A DNA stretch of 64,000 nt, from assembly GCA_002696035.1 (NCBI GenBank), contig NZQV01000010.1, positions 310,001 through 374,000 of the forward strand. The letters run 5' to 3'. Shown here in pieces: positions 1 through 9,404 of the stretch (position 1 is the first letter of the stretch; the number at the start of each line of letters is the position of its first letter). Position numbers and translations under genes: made by a program. The DNA comes from Balneola sp. (GTDB lineage: Bacteria; Bacteroidota; Rhodothermia; Balneolales; Balneolaceae). Under the pieces are notes generated by a model. The model saw only the letters and a list, made by a program, of their open reading frames with translations. It made no database searches and had not been told where the DNA came from.

Positions 1-67
1 TAGTTCGGGTAGGATCGTAAGCGCGCCAGGCTTCCTTCACAATCTCATTAAAATCAATAAACTTCAT
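1..67 (-). CDS. Start of an unidentified gene, cut by the window edge
   Basis: Reading the minus strand from an ATG at 67 gives 22 open codons, beginning MKFIDFNEIVKEAWRAYDPT, up to the window edge. The start lies 12 bases past the stop of the glutamine synthetase-like gene on the same strand, so the two are probably one operon. No strong Shine-Dalgarno sequence precedes it. The visible fragment is too short for me to assign a family, so no function is proposed. Confidence 0.6.
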   Translation of the reverse strand, partial: MKFIDFNEIVKEAWRAYDPTRT

Positions 68-79
68 ACAAATGGTTGG

Positions 80-1438
80 TTAAATAATTTCAAAATAGCG
101 TTTTAATTCCCAGTCAGTAACGGCTTTAGTAAATTGTCGCCATTCCCACTCTCTCGTCCGTATAAAATGGTCGGTAAATTCTTCCCCAAAAAGAGTATTC
201 GCCAAATCAGAATTCTTCATTTTTTGAGTAGCCTCAGCTAAAGTTCTGGGGAGTGGTTGATGACCTTCTTGTGCATATTCATTTCCAGTTGTAGCCTCAA
301 TTTCCAGGGAAAGCTTATTTTTGATACCATATAATCCGGAAGCCAAACTTGCAGCCATAGAAAGATAAGGATTGGCATCGGCTCCCGGAATCCGGGTTTC
401 CAGCCGCATAGAATCTTTACCATGATTGATGACACGCAGTGCGGTAGTCCGGTTTTCGATTCCCCAGCTTACCGAGGTGGCAGCCCACGAACCTTCAACC
501 ATGCGTTTATAACTATTAACGGTTGGTGCGTACATCGGTAAAATATAGGGCATACAATACAACAGACCGGCAATATAATACTCCAATAATTTGCTTATGG
601 AATGATCGGTAGTTTCATCAAAAAATAAATTAGCGTCTTCTTTTTCATTCCACAAGCTCTGGTGAATATGCCCGCTGCAACCCGGAAGGTCTACATTCCA
701 TTTGGCCATGAAGCTGGCAATGATCTCATGCCGATAGGCAATTTCCTTCACTCCGGTTTTAAATAAAATGGCTCGGTCGGCGGCTTCCAGAATATCGGTA
801 TAAGTTATGGCTGCTTCGTATACGCCATCTCCGGTTTCGGTGTGAAGGCCTTCAATAGGTACTCCAAATTTCCCAAGCAGATTGAAAATATCATCAAAGA
901 AATCTTGATTCTGGGAAGACCTAAGAATGGAATATCCGAACATACCGGGCGTGAGGGGAGTTGGGTTGATTCCATCTTTTTGTTTGAGCGAATCGGGAGT
1001 TTCTCTGAAATTAAACCACTCAAATTCGTTAGAGAATTTGGGTTTGAAGCCAAGGTCGTGTGCTTCCTTAGTTACTCGCTTTAAAAGGGAACGGGGACAA
1101 ACCGCAGCAATAGCTTCATCCTGATGAAAGTCGGCCAGAAAAAAAGGAGTGTCATCATTCCAGGGAATCTCGCGAAAAGTAGAGAGGTCGATGGTGGCCT
1201 TGGCGTCAGGAAAGCCGGTGTGCCAGCCGGTTACTTTGGAGTTGTCGTAGACCGCATCGTTGGCGTCCCAACCAAAAACCACATCACAAAATCCAAGATC
1301 CTGATCAACAGCTTTGAGAAATTTGTCCCTGGAAATGACTTTGCCCCGCAAAATTCCATCGATGTCGCAGACACCAAGTTTTACTTTGCTTGAAGGAGAA
1401 GCCTTTACTGCTTCGATGATATCCTTAGATGTTTTCAT
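80..1438 (-). CDS. Glutamine synthetase family protein (gamma-glutamylpolyamine synthetase-like)
   Basis: A cytosolic ATP-dependent ligase that joins an amine or ammonia to the gamma-carboxyl of glutamate. The 452-aa protein keeps the family motifs: SGHIHQSLW (ATP/glutamate site), NSYKRMVEG, the ENRTTALRV arginine segment, and LETRIPGADANPYLSMAASL near the C-terminus. Length matches the 440-460 aa GS-I-like subfamily that includes PuuA-type ligases. The open frame extends to a TTG at 1447, but the ATG at 1438 has an AGGA nine bases upstream, so I place the start there. Whether the acceptor is ammonia, a polyamine or another amine cannot be read from the sequence. I see no evident GlnA adenylylation motif, which favours a catabolic ligase over the housekeeping enzyme. 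Confidence 0.88.
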   Translation of the reverse strand: MKTSKDIIEAVKASPSSKVKLGVCDIDGILRGKVISRDKFLKAVDQDLGFCDVVFGWDANDAVYDNSKVTGWHTGFPDAKATIDLSTFREIPWNDDTPFFLADFHQDEAIAAVCPRSLLKRVTKEAHDLGFKPKFSNEFEWFNFRETPDSLKQKDGINPTPLTPGMFGYSILRSSQNQDFFDDIFNLLGKFGVPIEGLHTETGDGVYEAAITYTDILEAADRAILFKTGVKEIAYRHEIIASFMAKWNVDLPGCSGHIHQSLWNEKEDANLFFDETTDHSISKLLEYYIAGLLYCMPYILPMYAPTVNSYKRMVEGSWAATSVSWGIENRTTALRVINHGKDSMRLETRIPGADANPYLSMAASLASGLYGIKNKLSLEIEATTGNEYAQEGHQPLPRTLAEATQKMKNSDLANTLFGEEFTDHFIRTREWEWRQFTKAVTDWELKRYFEII

Positions 1439-1674
1439 GTACGCCAATCCTATAGAATGAGTGAACCATAAAACTAACTAAACCCAGTGACTTTTTTGAA
1501 TGGAATATGCAGAATATGTCAGCTGTTCAGATGTGATTTTAGGTAGAAATCCTGGTAGTCGGATCGTAGAAAAATTTAAAAGTGTGTTTTTGACAATTAT
1601 TTATAGCTTTTTTGATCGTTTTGTTTAATTTTAGAATTCAATCAATGGGTCACTAAACAATTAATATTATTAAC

Positions 1675-4203
1675 ATGAAAAAATTATTATCAGTTATAGT
1701 GCTACTAATTGTGGCATCAAATTATGCATGGAGTCAGGATCTAAAGCTCAATGATCTTGAATATTTCGAGCGGCAAGGTGTCAATGTTCTTGTGTACAAT
1801 AATCTTTTTACCGGAGGTTTTAATGACGAGAAAAATGCCGGGATTGAGATCATTCATCACGGTGTGAGGACCGCACAGGGTGGAGTTGTTCGACTTTCAA
1901 ACACACCGGAGCAATGGGATCTTGTTCCTGCCATACCAACGCGAACAGTAGATCAAGAGTCGGGTTACATCGAGTCTTTGATCAGGTATGAAGAGTATGA
2001 TTTTGATTCTCGTGTAGTTGTAACTGCTAAAGGAAAGAGTGTTGAAATATCTGTGTATCTGGATGAACCCGTTCCTGCTGAACTTGAAGGAAAAGCGGGG
2101 TTTAATCTTGAGTTCCTTCCCTCAAAATATTGGAATAAAACGTACTTGATGGATGATCGCATCAATCGTTTTCCGCGCTACGTAGTAAGTGATACCAAAA
2201 CCATTCCTGAAAGTGAAAAGCTGAAACAATTTAAAGGATATGTGACTTCCGATCACCGCGGAACGGAGAGATATATTCAGCCGCTTCCGCTTGAAACCGG
2301 CCGCAATATTATTTTAGCCCCTGAAGACCCCGAGCGGATGGTAGAGATCACATCCCATGATGCTGATCTTGAGCTTTTTGACGGACGTGTATTGGCACAA
2401 AACGGCTGGTATGTGGTTCGCAGCCTACTTCCCGCAGGCAAAACCGGCAAAGTGTTAACATGGACTGTTGAACCCAATGCCATCAATGACTGGGTCAGAG
2501 AACCAAATATTGGTCTTTCTCAGGTGGGATATCTGCCAACGCAGCCTAAAGTCTCAGTTATTGAACTGGACAAGAATGATGAACCCCTTGAAACAGCTTC
2601 TCTTTATAAAATAAATAAGGACGGTTCAACGACCGAAGCATTCACCGGCGATATTGAATCATGGGGTGATTACTTCAAATACCATTATGTGAAATTTGAT
2701 TTTTCTTCCGTTGAGACGCCCGGTATTTACTACATACAGTATGGCGATCATAAAACGAATAACTTCATCATAAATAATGATGTGTATGAAGATATCACCG
2801 ATGCCACCAGCGATATCTGGATCCCCATTCACATGAACCACATGTTTGTGAGGGAAGGATACAGAGTATGGCATGGCGAGCCCTTCAGAGAAGGATATCT
2901 TCAGGCCCCGCCAAACACCGATCATTTTGATCTGCATTCGCAAGGTCCATCAACGGAAACAGAGTATGAAGCATTGGAATTAATTCCCGGATTGAACGTA
3001 GGTGGTTTTTTCGATGCTGGTGATTTTGATATTGAAACCGGATCAAACATAAGTGTAGTTCAAAATTTTGTACAGACCTGGGAGTCATTTCAACCCACTC
3101 GCGATCAAACGTTTGTAGATCATGAACAACGGTATGTTGAACTTCATCGCCCCGATGGAACTCCGGATATCTTGCAATTTATTGAACATGGTACCATGAA
3201 TTTGGTAGCACAGGCAGAAATCATCGGACATATGGCTGATGCCCTCTCTAATTCTGTTCTCTATAACTACCATCACCTGGGTGATGCCGCCTCATTAACC
3301 GATGGGCTTCCCTACAACCCTGAACTCGGCCCGTATGAAGTAGCCGAAGATGGTGAATCCAGTGGAGTTAAAGATGATATGTGGGCATTTACAACTCGTG
3401 ATCCCAGTCTCGATCTCAGAGCTGCAAGCATGTTTGCAGCTGCAAGCCGTGCGTTAAAAGGCTACAACGACGATCTTTCTGAAAGAGCCTTATATCAGTC
3501 AAAAAGACTGCTTGAGGAGGCTACAGAATTACTAGTCGATGAGCAGGATGAAGAAGAAGACAGGTGGTGGGATTCTTTTGCAGATATTTCAACCAACCTG
3601 CAACTGTACATCTCTACCGGCGAAGAACAATATGCTGAGCAATATCAGGAACTGTTATTTGCAGCGCTTGAACGGAATGTCAGTTTTATCATTTTGGATG
3701 CTTTACACGGCATTCCGCATATGGACGCTTCCTTCAAGGAAAAACTCCGCCCGTATGTAGTTCAGTACAAAGAGTACATCAAAGAGCTTGAAAATGATAA
3801 TCCTTATGGTGTACCTATTGGGCTTGGCAACTGGGCTGGAGCCGGTCGCATCGTGAACTTTGGCACTACCATTGCCTTCGCGAACAAACATTTCCCTGAT
3901 ATCATCGAAGCCGAGCATGCTTTTAAAACCACTGATTGGCTTTATGGCAACCATCCGTATCACAATTATTCGTTAGTAGCTACGGTGGGAGCCACTCGTC
4001 CCAAAGAGGTGTTTTATGGCAACAACAGGGCTGATTTCTCCTTTATTCCAGGGAATGTTGCTCCTGGTTTGTTATTCAGACAACCCGACCATTTCGAGAA
4101 TTACGACGACTGGCCGTTTCTGTGGGGACAAAATGAAGGTACCATTGGTGGTAACACCAGTTATTTAATTTTCGGATCAGCTTTTAAGAACATGGTAGAA
4201 TAA
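1675..4203 (+). CDS. Glycoside hydrolase family 9-like secreted glucanase
   Basis: An 842-aa exported protein with a signal peptide (MKKLLSVIVLLIVASNYAWS). Residues about 20-275 form a beta-rich N-terminal region I do not recognise. Next comes an immunoglobulin-like segment starting near IGLSQVGYLP (about 280-370), typical of GH9 enzymes with a CelD_N module, then an (alpha/alpha)6-type catalytic region. The GH9 signature is seen as GGFFDAGDFD, with candidate catalytic aspartates D447 and D450. The C-terminal WGQNEGTIGGN supplies a candidate proton donor, E821. The family cleaves beta-1,4-glucans and related beta-glycans; the exact substrate is not deducible. There is no T9SS sorting tail, so it is probably periplasmic or released. 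It shares orientation with two esterases, suggesting breakdown of a decorated beta-glycan. Confidence 0.8.
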   Translation: MKKLLSVIVLLIVASNYAWSQDLKLNDLEYFERQGVNVLVYNNLFTGGFNDEKNAGIEIIHHGVRTAQGGVVRLSNTPEQWDLVPAIPTRTVDQESGYIESLIRYEEYDFDSRVVVTAKGKSVEISVYLDEPVPAELEGKAGFNLEFLPSKYWNKTYLMDDRINRFPRYVVSDTKTIPESEKLKQFKGYVTSDHRGTERYIQPLPLETGRNIILAPEDPERMVEITSHDADLELFDGRVLAQNGWYVVRSLLPAGKTGKVLTWTVEPNAINDWVREPNIGLSQVGYLPTQPKVSVIELDKNDEPLETASLYKINKDGSTTEAFTGDIESWGDYFKYHYVKFDFSSVETPGIYYIQYGDHKTNNFIINNDVYEDITDATSDIWIPIHMNHMFVREGYRVWHGEPFREGYLQAPPNTDHFDLHSQGPSTETEYEALELIPGLNVGGFFDAGDFDIETGSNISVVQNFVQTWESFQPTRDQTFVDHEQRYVELHRPDGTPDILQFIEHGTMNLVAQAEIIGHMADALSNSVLYNYHHLGDAASLTDGLPYNPELGPYEVAEDGESSGVKDDMWAFTTRDPSLDLRAASMFAAASRALKGYNDDLSERALYQSKRLLEEATELLVDEQDEEEDRWWDSFADISTNLQLYISTGEEQYAEQYQELLFAALERNVSFIILDALHGIPHMDASFKEKLRPYVVQYKEYIKELENDNPYGVPIGLGNWAGAGRIVNFGTTIAFANKHFPDIIEAEHAFKTTDWLYGNHPYHNYSLVATVGATRPKEVFYGNNRADFSFIPGNVAPGLLFRQPDHFENYDDWPFLWGQNEGTIGGNTSYLIFGSAFKNMVE

Positions 4204-4376
4204 GCTGATCAGATTGAACCTATTTTAGCGCAAGTATAAGCTCATTTTTTGATGCGTTTTACTTTCGCTTTTTTTTGGTTTTGAAAACTGATCACTTCAT
4301 TTCTCTTTATCCAGTAAATACCTTATTCCAGGAATACATCTTGATGGATAGCTTAATGTGATATAAACCACTTCTT

Positions 4377-5939
4377 ATGACAAAACAAACGTTCTTTATC
4401 ATCTTATTAATAATAGCTCCGGGTGTCATTTTTATTGGCTGCGGATCTTCTTCAAGCCAGGAGATTAGACCAATTGTAACCACCACGGCTGGTATTATTG
4501 AAGGAGAGCTTGATGATGGGATTTTCACGTTCAAAGGTATTCCTTATGCCAAAGCGGAAAGATTCATGCCTCCTCAAAAACCTGATTCTTGGGATGGTGT
4601 ACATGAAACTAAAGAATTTGGCCCAATCGCTATGCAGGTTAACAGCTGGTCGCCTGATTCAGTGATGAATGAGGATGAATTGTTTACTGCAAATGTATGG
4701 ACGCAGGGAATAAAGGATGACAAAAAGAGACCGGTTATGCTTTGGATTCATGGCGGTGGATTCAGAGTTGGAGCCAGCGACGATCCCATCACTGACGGTA
4801 AAATGCTGGCGGGAAACGGGGATGTTGTATTGGTATCAGTTAACCACCGGCTTAATATTCTCGGTTTTCTGGATCTATCTGATTTTGGAGAGAAGTATAC
4901 TCATTCTGCTAATGTAGGGATGCTGGATATTGTAGCAGCGCTTGAATGGGTTAATGAAAACATTGAGAATTTCGGCGGTGACCCAGATAACGTTACCATT
5001 TTCGGTGAATCGGGTGGAGGAGGAAAAGTAGGAACGTTAATGTCAATGCCTGGGGCAGAGGGTTTGTTTCACAAAGCCATCATCCAAAGCGGAACACTTA
5101 TCAATGTTATGACCAAGGAGAAATCAACAAAAGTTGGCCAGGCAGTGGTAGACATCTTAGGAATTAAAGAGAAAGAGGTGAGTAACCTCGATACTGTTTC
5201 GTACAAAAGACTTGTAGAAGCCGGTAATAAAGCACTTGCAAAATCAGTGGGGGTAAGAACACCCGGATCCAGCAAAATGTTTGGATTTGGTCCCGTGCCG
5301 GATGGTGTGAATTTACTACAACAACCATTTACTCCCGGGTTTTCCGATCTGTCAAAAGACATTCCATTATTAATTGGAACTACGTTCAATGAGTTGATGC
5401 GAACTGCTTACGGGGAAAAAGACCTGACCTTAGAACAGGCAAGGCAGAGATTAGAAAAACACTATGGCAGTAAAACGAACGAGTACATTGAGCTTTTCGG
5501 GAATGCGTACCCGGAGTATACTCCGCAGGACCTTGTATCCATTGACACCGTTTTTCGTCCTTATACCATCAGGACCGCTGATGCCCGCTCTGAAAAGAGA
5601 GACGCACCTGTTTATTCTTATATGCTGACCTGGAAAAGTCCGGTTGAGGACAGTACGAGAGGTTCATTCCACGGGCTCGATATTCCTTTGGCTTTTGATA
5701 ACATTGAACTCGGGAAACACTGGACTGGTACAGGAGATGATGCCTACGAGCTTGCCGATAAGATGAGTGTGGCATGGACCAATTTTGCGAAAACGGGGAA
5801 TCCAAATGTGGAAGACGAACTTCCTTCATGGGAACCCTATTCACGAGAAAATGGAGAAACCATGATCTTTGATAAGGAACCTAAGGTAGTAAACAACCAT
5901 GACAGGGAATTAATGCAGCTGGTTAAACCGATCAATTAG
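4377..5939 (+). CDS. Type-B carboxylesterase lipoprotein
   Basis: A 520-aa alpha/beta hydrolase of the carboxylesterase/cholinesterase family. A hydrophobic N-terminus ends in a lipobox (FIGC), so it is probably a lipoprotein. Family landmarks are FKGIPYAKA, the oxyanion segment WIHGGGFRVGA and GNVTIFGESGG-like nucleophile elbow. The putative triad is S212 in GESGGGG, E339 in TTFNELM and H432 in GSFHGLDIPLAF. The usual elbow is GESAG; here the alanine is replaced by glycine, inside a glycine-rich run followed by K. It lies 173 bases after the GH9 gene and 113 bases before another hydrolase, which fits removal of ester groups from a polysaccharide. Substrate unknown. Confidence 0.88.
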   Translation: MTKQTFFIILLIIAPGVIFIGCGSSSSQEIRPIVTTTAGIIEGELDDGIFTFKGIPYAKAERFMPPQKPDSWDGVHETKEFGPIAMQVNSWSPDSVMNEDELFTANVWTQGIKDDKKRPVMLWIHGGGFRVGASDDPITDGKMLAGNGDVVLVSVNHRLNILGFLDLSDFGEKYTHSANVGMLDIVAALEWVNENIENFGGDPDNVTIFGESGGGGKVGTLMSMPGAEGLFHKAIIQSGTLINVMTKEKSTKVGQAVVDILGIKEKEVSNLDTVSYKRLVEAGNKALAKSVGVRTPGSSKMFGFGPVPDGVNLLQQPFTPGFSDLSKDIPLLIGTTFNELMRTAYGEKDLTLEQARQRLEKHYGSKTNEYIELFGNAYPEYTPQDLVSIDTVFRPYTIRTADARSEKRDAPVYSYMLTWKSPVEDSTRGSFHGLDIPLAFDNIELGKHWTGTGDDAYELADKMSVAWTNFAKTGNPNVEDELPSWEPYSRENGETMIFDKEPKVVNNHDRELMQLVKPIN

Positions 5940-5956
5940 TAAAAATTTGAAAAGTG

Positions 5957-5966
5957 TAACCGGTTA
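5957..5966. promoter_or_regulatory. Palindrome TAACCGGTTA upstream of the esterase gene
   Basis: A perfect 10-bp palindrome with a central CG step lies 87 bases before the ATG at 6053. LacI/GntR-type operators often have this form, but no matching regulator is adjacent and I see only one related partial copy (CCGGTTAA near 7140). Its function is only inferred. Confidence 0.25.
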
Positions 5967-6052
5967 AGCCGCAGTATTTTATAGCAACTGCGATATATAT
6001 TTGTTACAATTTGCGTACTAACTCACATTCACTCATAACAACAGAAAACATT

Positions 6053-7021
6053 ATGAATTTGAAAATACATACTATTCTGACTTCTGTACTCTTATTAACA
6101 TTTGCTGTGATGTTGACCACGAATTCAGTAGCACAGGACGGAACGATCTACCCCCTTGAAAGACCTGATGAACCCAATGCCATACCACTTGGTACCGGAG
6201 GGGTTGAAGATCAACCCGCAGAGGAAACATGGTTCAAACAATGGGGCGATCCAATGGCCCGGAATATTACCAAGGCAACGCTCACACCTTTTTTGCCGGA
6301 TCCAGATAAAGCAAATGGTGCCGCTGTTATCGTAACCCCGGGGGGCGGTTTCAGGTGGCTCTCGCTGGGCAATGAGGGCTGGGAAGTTGCAGAAGCCCTT
6401 GCAGAGCAGGGAATCGCGGCGTTCGTGCTCAAATACCGGCTCTTTCCAACACCGGTGTCACTCGATGATTTCAAGGATTCTATGAACCGAACGTTTGAAG
6501 AAGCGGATGATAATGCTTCAGAAGAAGCAAATGACACTCCCCAGGACGAAGAACCGCCAAGCCGGCCAAGTTGGAATTTGGATAACCAGCTGGAAGATGC
6601 TGAAGCTGCCTATAAGATGATCGTTGATCGCGCTGATGAATGGGGTGTCGATACAGATCGACTGGGTATGATCGGCTTTTCGGCTGGTGCAGGACTCACA
6701 ATGCACTCTACGCTAAACTCAGAGATCATGGAACTGGCCTTCATTGGTCCGATCTATGGTGGCATGAATGCAGTAGAAGTGCCGGAAAACGCTCCGCCTA
6801 TGTTCAGTGCTATTGCTTCGGATGATTTCTTGTTTAATGGAGAATTTGGTGTCATTAAATCCTGGTACGATGCCGGCGTGCCTGTCGAGTTTCACCTTTA
6901 CCAGAATGGAGGTCATGGTTTCGGTCTTGGTAACCCAGACCGCACAAGCAACCGTTGGTTTGAGGCCTTTATTCACTGGCTGGATGTGAACGATTTTCTT
7001 GTTGAAGATTCGGAAGAGTAA
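6053..7021 (+). CDS. Exported alpha/beta hydrolase (BD-FAE/acetylesterase-like)
   Basis: A 322-aa protein with a signal peptide ending near NSVAQDG. The fold is the alpha/beta hydrolase type seen in acetyl-xylan and feruloyl esterases: an oxyanion segment VTPGGGFRWLS, a nucleophile elbow GFSAGAGL with S210, an acid at D257/D258 in ASDDFL, and H288 in NGGHGFG. An acidic insert (about residues 145-185, rich in E, D and P) sits between the oxyanion loop and the nucleophile. The open frame can be read from a TTG at 6011, but the ATG at 6053 directly begins the signal peptide. It is the last of three exported hydrolases in a row, probably removing acyl groups. Substrate not determinable. Confidence 0.85.
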   Translation: MNLKIHTILTSVLLLTFAVMLTTNSVAQDGTIYPLERPDEPNAIPLGTGGVEDQPAEETWFKQWGDPMARNITKATLTPFLPDPDKANGAAVIVTPGGGFRWLSLGNEGWEVAEALAEQGIAAFVLKYRLFPTPVSLDDFKDSMNRTFEEADDNASEEANDTPQDEEPPSRPSWNLDNQLEDAEAAYKMIVDRADEWGVDTDRLGMIGFSAGAGLTMHSTLNSEIMELAFIGPIYGGMNAVEVPENAPPMFSAIASDDFLFNGEFGVIKSWYDAGVPVEFHLYQNGGHGFGLGNPDRTSNRWFEAFIHWLDVNDFLVEDSEE

Positions 7022-7087
7022 GGATCTGGCGATATGCTATAATCATTGTTTTAACTGGTGCTTGATTGTTTTGGGTTTCAAATATTT

Positions 7088-7115
7088 GGTGAGCAGGGAG
7101 ATTTCCGAACTCACC
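7088..7115 (+). terminator. Possible terminator hairpin after the hydrolase gene
   Basis: GGTGAG (7088-7093) pairs with CTCACC (7110-7115), and part of the loop can extend the stem. The following ATTTATTCC is only weakly T-rich. It lies in the 236-base gap between 7021 and 7258, so it could end the hydrolase transcript. Confidence 0.35.
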
Positions 7116-7257
7116 ATTTATTCCTACTCAGGCGGTCAAGCCGGTTAAAACTCTGAATCTCTACATTCATCTATTGTAGCATTGTAAAATTTCGAATTAT
7201 TTTTCAGATAAGAGATTTGCCCGGAACAATTAGGCCATCGAAATATGTTAGGCGGGC

Positions 7258-8760
7258 ATGGATATCAATACAGACTACGATGTAATTATTGCCGGCTCAG
7301 GCATGGGCGGAATGAGTGCCGGTGCAATGCTTGCCAACGATGGATATAAGGTCCTGATTTTAGAAAAAGCGCATGCGCCCGGTGGGTGTTCCTCATCATA
7401 TTTCCGCAAAGGATTTGTTTTCGAATCTGGAGCAACCACACTTATTGGGTTTGATGAAAATCAGCCTTTATGGAAGCTTGAGAAGGAAACAGGAATTCAA
7501 ATTCCAAGAGATGAGATCACTCCAAGCATGTCGGTGTGGCTGGATGGCGAGCAAATTACCCGCTACAAAGATCGTGAGCAATGGATACAGGAGTGTGTCC
7601 GAATTTTTGGGAATGAACGAGGGCAGCGAGCCTTTTGGGATGAGGCTTTCAAAGTGTCTGATCTGGTTTGGAAAGTCTCGCTCAGAAATCCATTTTTTCC
7701 ACCTCAGAAATTATCCGAATGGGGACAGCTTCCCCTCAATAACAATCCGCTGGATGTGTGGGTGCTGAAATATGCGTTGCAGTCGGTGCAGGATGTGATG
7801 CAAAAATTCGGTGTTGATTCCCCGAAATTCCGCCGTTTTGTTGATGAGCAACTGAAGATCACAGCTCAGTCAAATTCAGCCCAAACGCCCTTTTTGTTTG
7901 GCGCGGCCGGACTCACTTACACCAACTACTCCAATTATTATGTACCCGGTGGACTGCTGGAAATGATCAACACCATTCGTTCCTTTATTCAGAATAGAGG
8001 AGGGGCACTTCATACCAAAGAAGGCGTGGAGATGATCACTCGTGAGGGAGGTAAGTTCACGGTTCAAACCAAAAACAAAAGGAAGGAAAAGTTTACCTAC
8101 AATGCTCCAATTGTGATCTCAAACATCCCGGTTTGGAATATGAAGGATATAACGGCTGGAGAGATGAGCAACTATTTTATGGAAGAAGCATCCGATTTTG
8201 ACGAAGCCTGGGGAGCTATAACGCTTGGCATTGCAACCAATGATGCTTACCCGGAGAACCTGCCTCTTCATAATCAAATTCACCTAAATGATGGAGAAAC
8301 GGTTCCTTATACAAATTCTGATTCTGTGTTTGTTTCCATGTCGAAAGCAGGGGATACCATGCGGGCTAAGGGTGGCATGCGCACGTTAAACATCTCTACA
8401 CACGCTTCTCCAGAACGGTGGTATTCTTTAAATGGAAAATATGACGAGGCCAAACAACAGGTCGAGGATTTTATCGTTAAGCTGCTTCAGCAGAAATTGC
8501 CTGGTTTTGCAGACGCACAAATTGAGGTGATCCATACAGCCACGCCGGTTACCTGGGAAAACTGGGTATACCGAAAAAAGGGCAGGGTAGGCGGAATTCC
8601 CCAAAGTATGGCACGAAGCTTGCTAAAATGGACTCCTCACGAAACTCCGTTCAAAGGTTTGTATCTTTGTGGAGATACAACCTATCCCGGACAAGGAATT
8701 CCCGGCGTAACTTTGAGTGGACTTAACGTATATTCCCGTATTAAAAAGAATCATCAATAA
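7258..8760 (+). CDS. FAD-dependent carotenoid isomerase/phytoene desaturase-like oxidoreductase
   Basis: A 500-aa flavoprotein. The N-terminal dinucleotide-binding motif is DVIIAGSGMGGMSAGAMLA, followed by LEKAHAPGGCSSSY, the phytoene desaturase family signature. The C-terminal FAD segment reads LYLCGDTTYPGQGIPGVTLS. The PGQG pattern and the length resemble the CrtISO/all-trans-retinol saturase branch more than classical CrtI. Related enzymes isomerise or saturate polyene lipids such as carotenoids. No other carotenoid gene is adjacent, so the substrate is unproven. The next gene starts 11 bases downstream. Confidence 0.85.
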   Translation: MDINTDYDVIIAGSGMGGMSAGAMLANDGYKVLILEKAHAPGGCSSSYFRKGFVFESGATTLIGFDENQPLWKLEKETGIQIPRDEITPSMSVWLDGEQITRYKDREQWIQECVRIFGNERGQRAFWDEAFKVSDLVWKVSLRNPFFPPQKLSEWGQLPLNNNPLDVWVLKYALQSVQDVMQKFGVDSPKFRRFVDEQLKITAQSNSAQTPFLFGAAGLTYTNYSNYYVPGGLLEMINTIRSFIQNRGGALHTKEGVEMITREGGKFTVQTKNKRKEKFTYNAPIVISNIPVWNMKDITAGEMSNYFMEEASDFDEAWGAITLGIATNDAYPENLPLHNQIHLNDGETVPYTNSDSVFVSMSKAGDTMRAKGGMRTLNISTHASPERWYSLNGKYDEAKQQVEDFIVKLLQQKLPGFADAQIEVIHTATPVTWENWVYRKKGRVGGIPQSMARSLLKWTPHETPFKGLYLCGDTTYPGQGIPGVTLSGLNVYSRIKKNHQ

Positions 8761-8771
8761 AGCAGATATTT

Positions 8772-9404
8772 TTGGATAATTTTTCACCCAATACCCAATT
8801 TTCCGTATTTCCCCCTGTTATTAAAAACCTGTTGATCATCAATGTGTTAGCCTTTCTTTTAACCAAGCAGATCTTTGGTTCCGGCTGGACACCTATTGGT
8901 GCAACACTTGCTCCGTACCTGGTTTTAAATCCACTTGGTGAGGGTTTTTTCCCGTGGCAGCTAGTGACCTACATGTTTCTGCATGCCGATATTTATCATA
9001 TCCTTTTCAACCTGTTTGCATTATGGATATTTGGTCAGGCTATTGAAAATTTATGGGGCTCAAAACGCTTTCTCATCTACTACATGCTATGTGGAATTGG
9101 AGCAGCTATCATTCACATGTTTGTAGGCGGATATTTCACTTATACCCTGGGAGCATCCGGAGCTGTATTCGGTATTTTGCTGGCTTTTGGAATGATGTTT
9201 CCCGATCGCTACATCATGCTGTTGATTCCGCCGATTCCCGTAAAGGCAAAATACTTTGTCTTATTCTACGGTTTGTTTGAATTGTTCAACGGACTTTCGA
9301 TGCCCAACAGTGGAGTCGCTCACTTTGCTCACTTGGGTGGACTGGCCGTAGGCTTTGTACTTATTAAATACTGGGGACTAAAAAAACCTGAATACTATGG
9401 CTAA
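8772..9404 (+). CDS. Rhomboid family intramembrane serine protease (first of two)
   Basis: A 210-aa polytopic membrane protein. Rhomboid hallmarks are HADIYHILFNLFALWIFG in the second helix (HxxxHxxxN pattern), the catalytic serine S129 in GASGAVFG, and the catalytic H187 in FAHLGGL. Rhomboids cleave transmembrane helices within the bilayer. No ATG occurs near the N-terminus; the TTG at 8772 gives a full-length protein and is the best available start. The gene follows the oxidoreductase by 11 bases and overlaps the next rhomboid gene by eight, so the two proteases are probably translationally coupled. Confidence 0.9.
   Translation: MDNFSPNTQFSVFPPVIKNLLIINVLAFLLTKQIFGSGWTPIGATLAPYLVLNPLGEGFFPWQLVTYMFLHADIYHILFNLFALWIFGQAIENLWGSKRFLIYYMLCGIGAAIIHMFVGGYFTYTLGASGAVFGILLAFGMMFPDRYIMLLIPPIPVKAKYFVLFYGLFELFNGLSMPNSGVAHFAHLGGLAVGFVLIKYWGLKKPEYYG

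Noticed and set aside
1448-1674. Divergent sigma70-type promoters between the glutamine synthetase-like and GH9 genes
   Set aside because: TTGACA occurs near 1590 but no -10 hexamer or Bacteroidota-type -7 box is at proper spacing; too weak to list.
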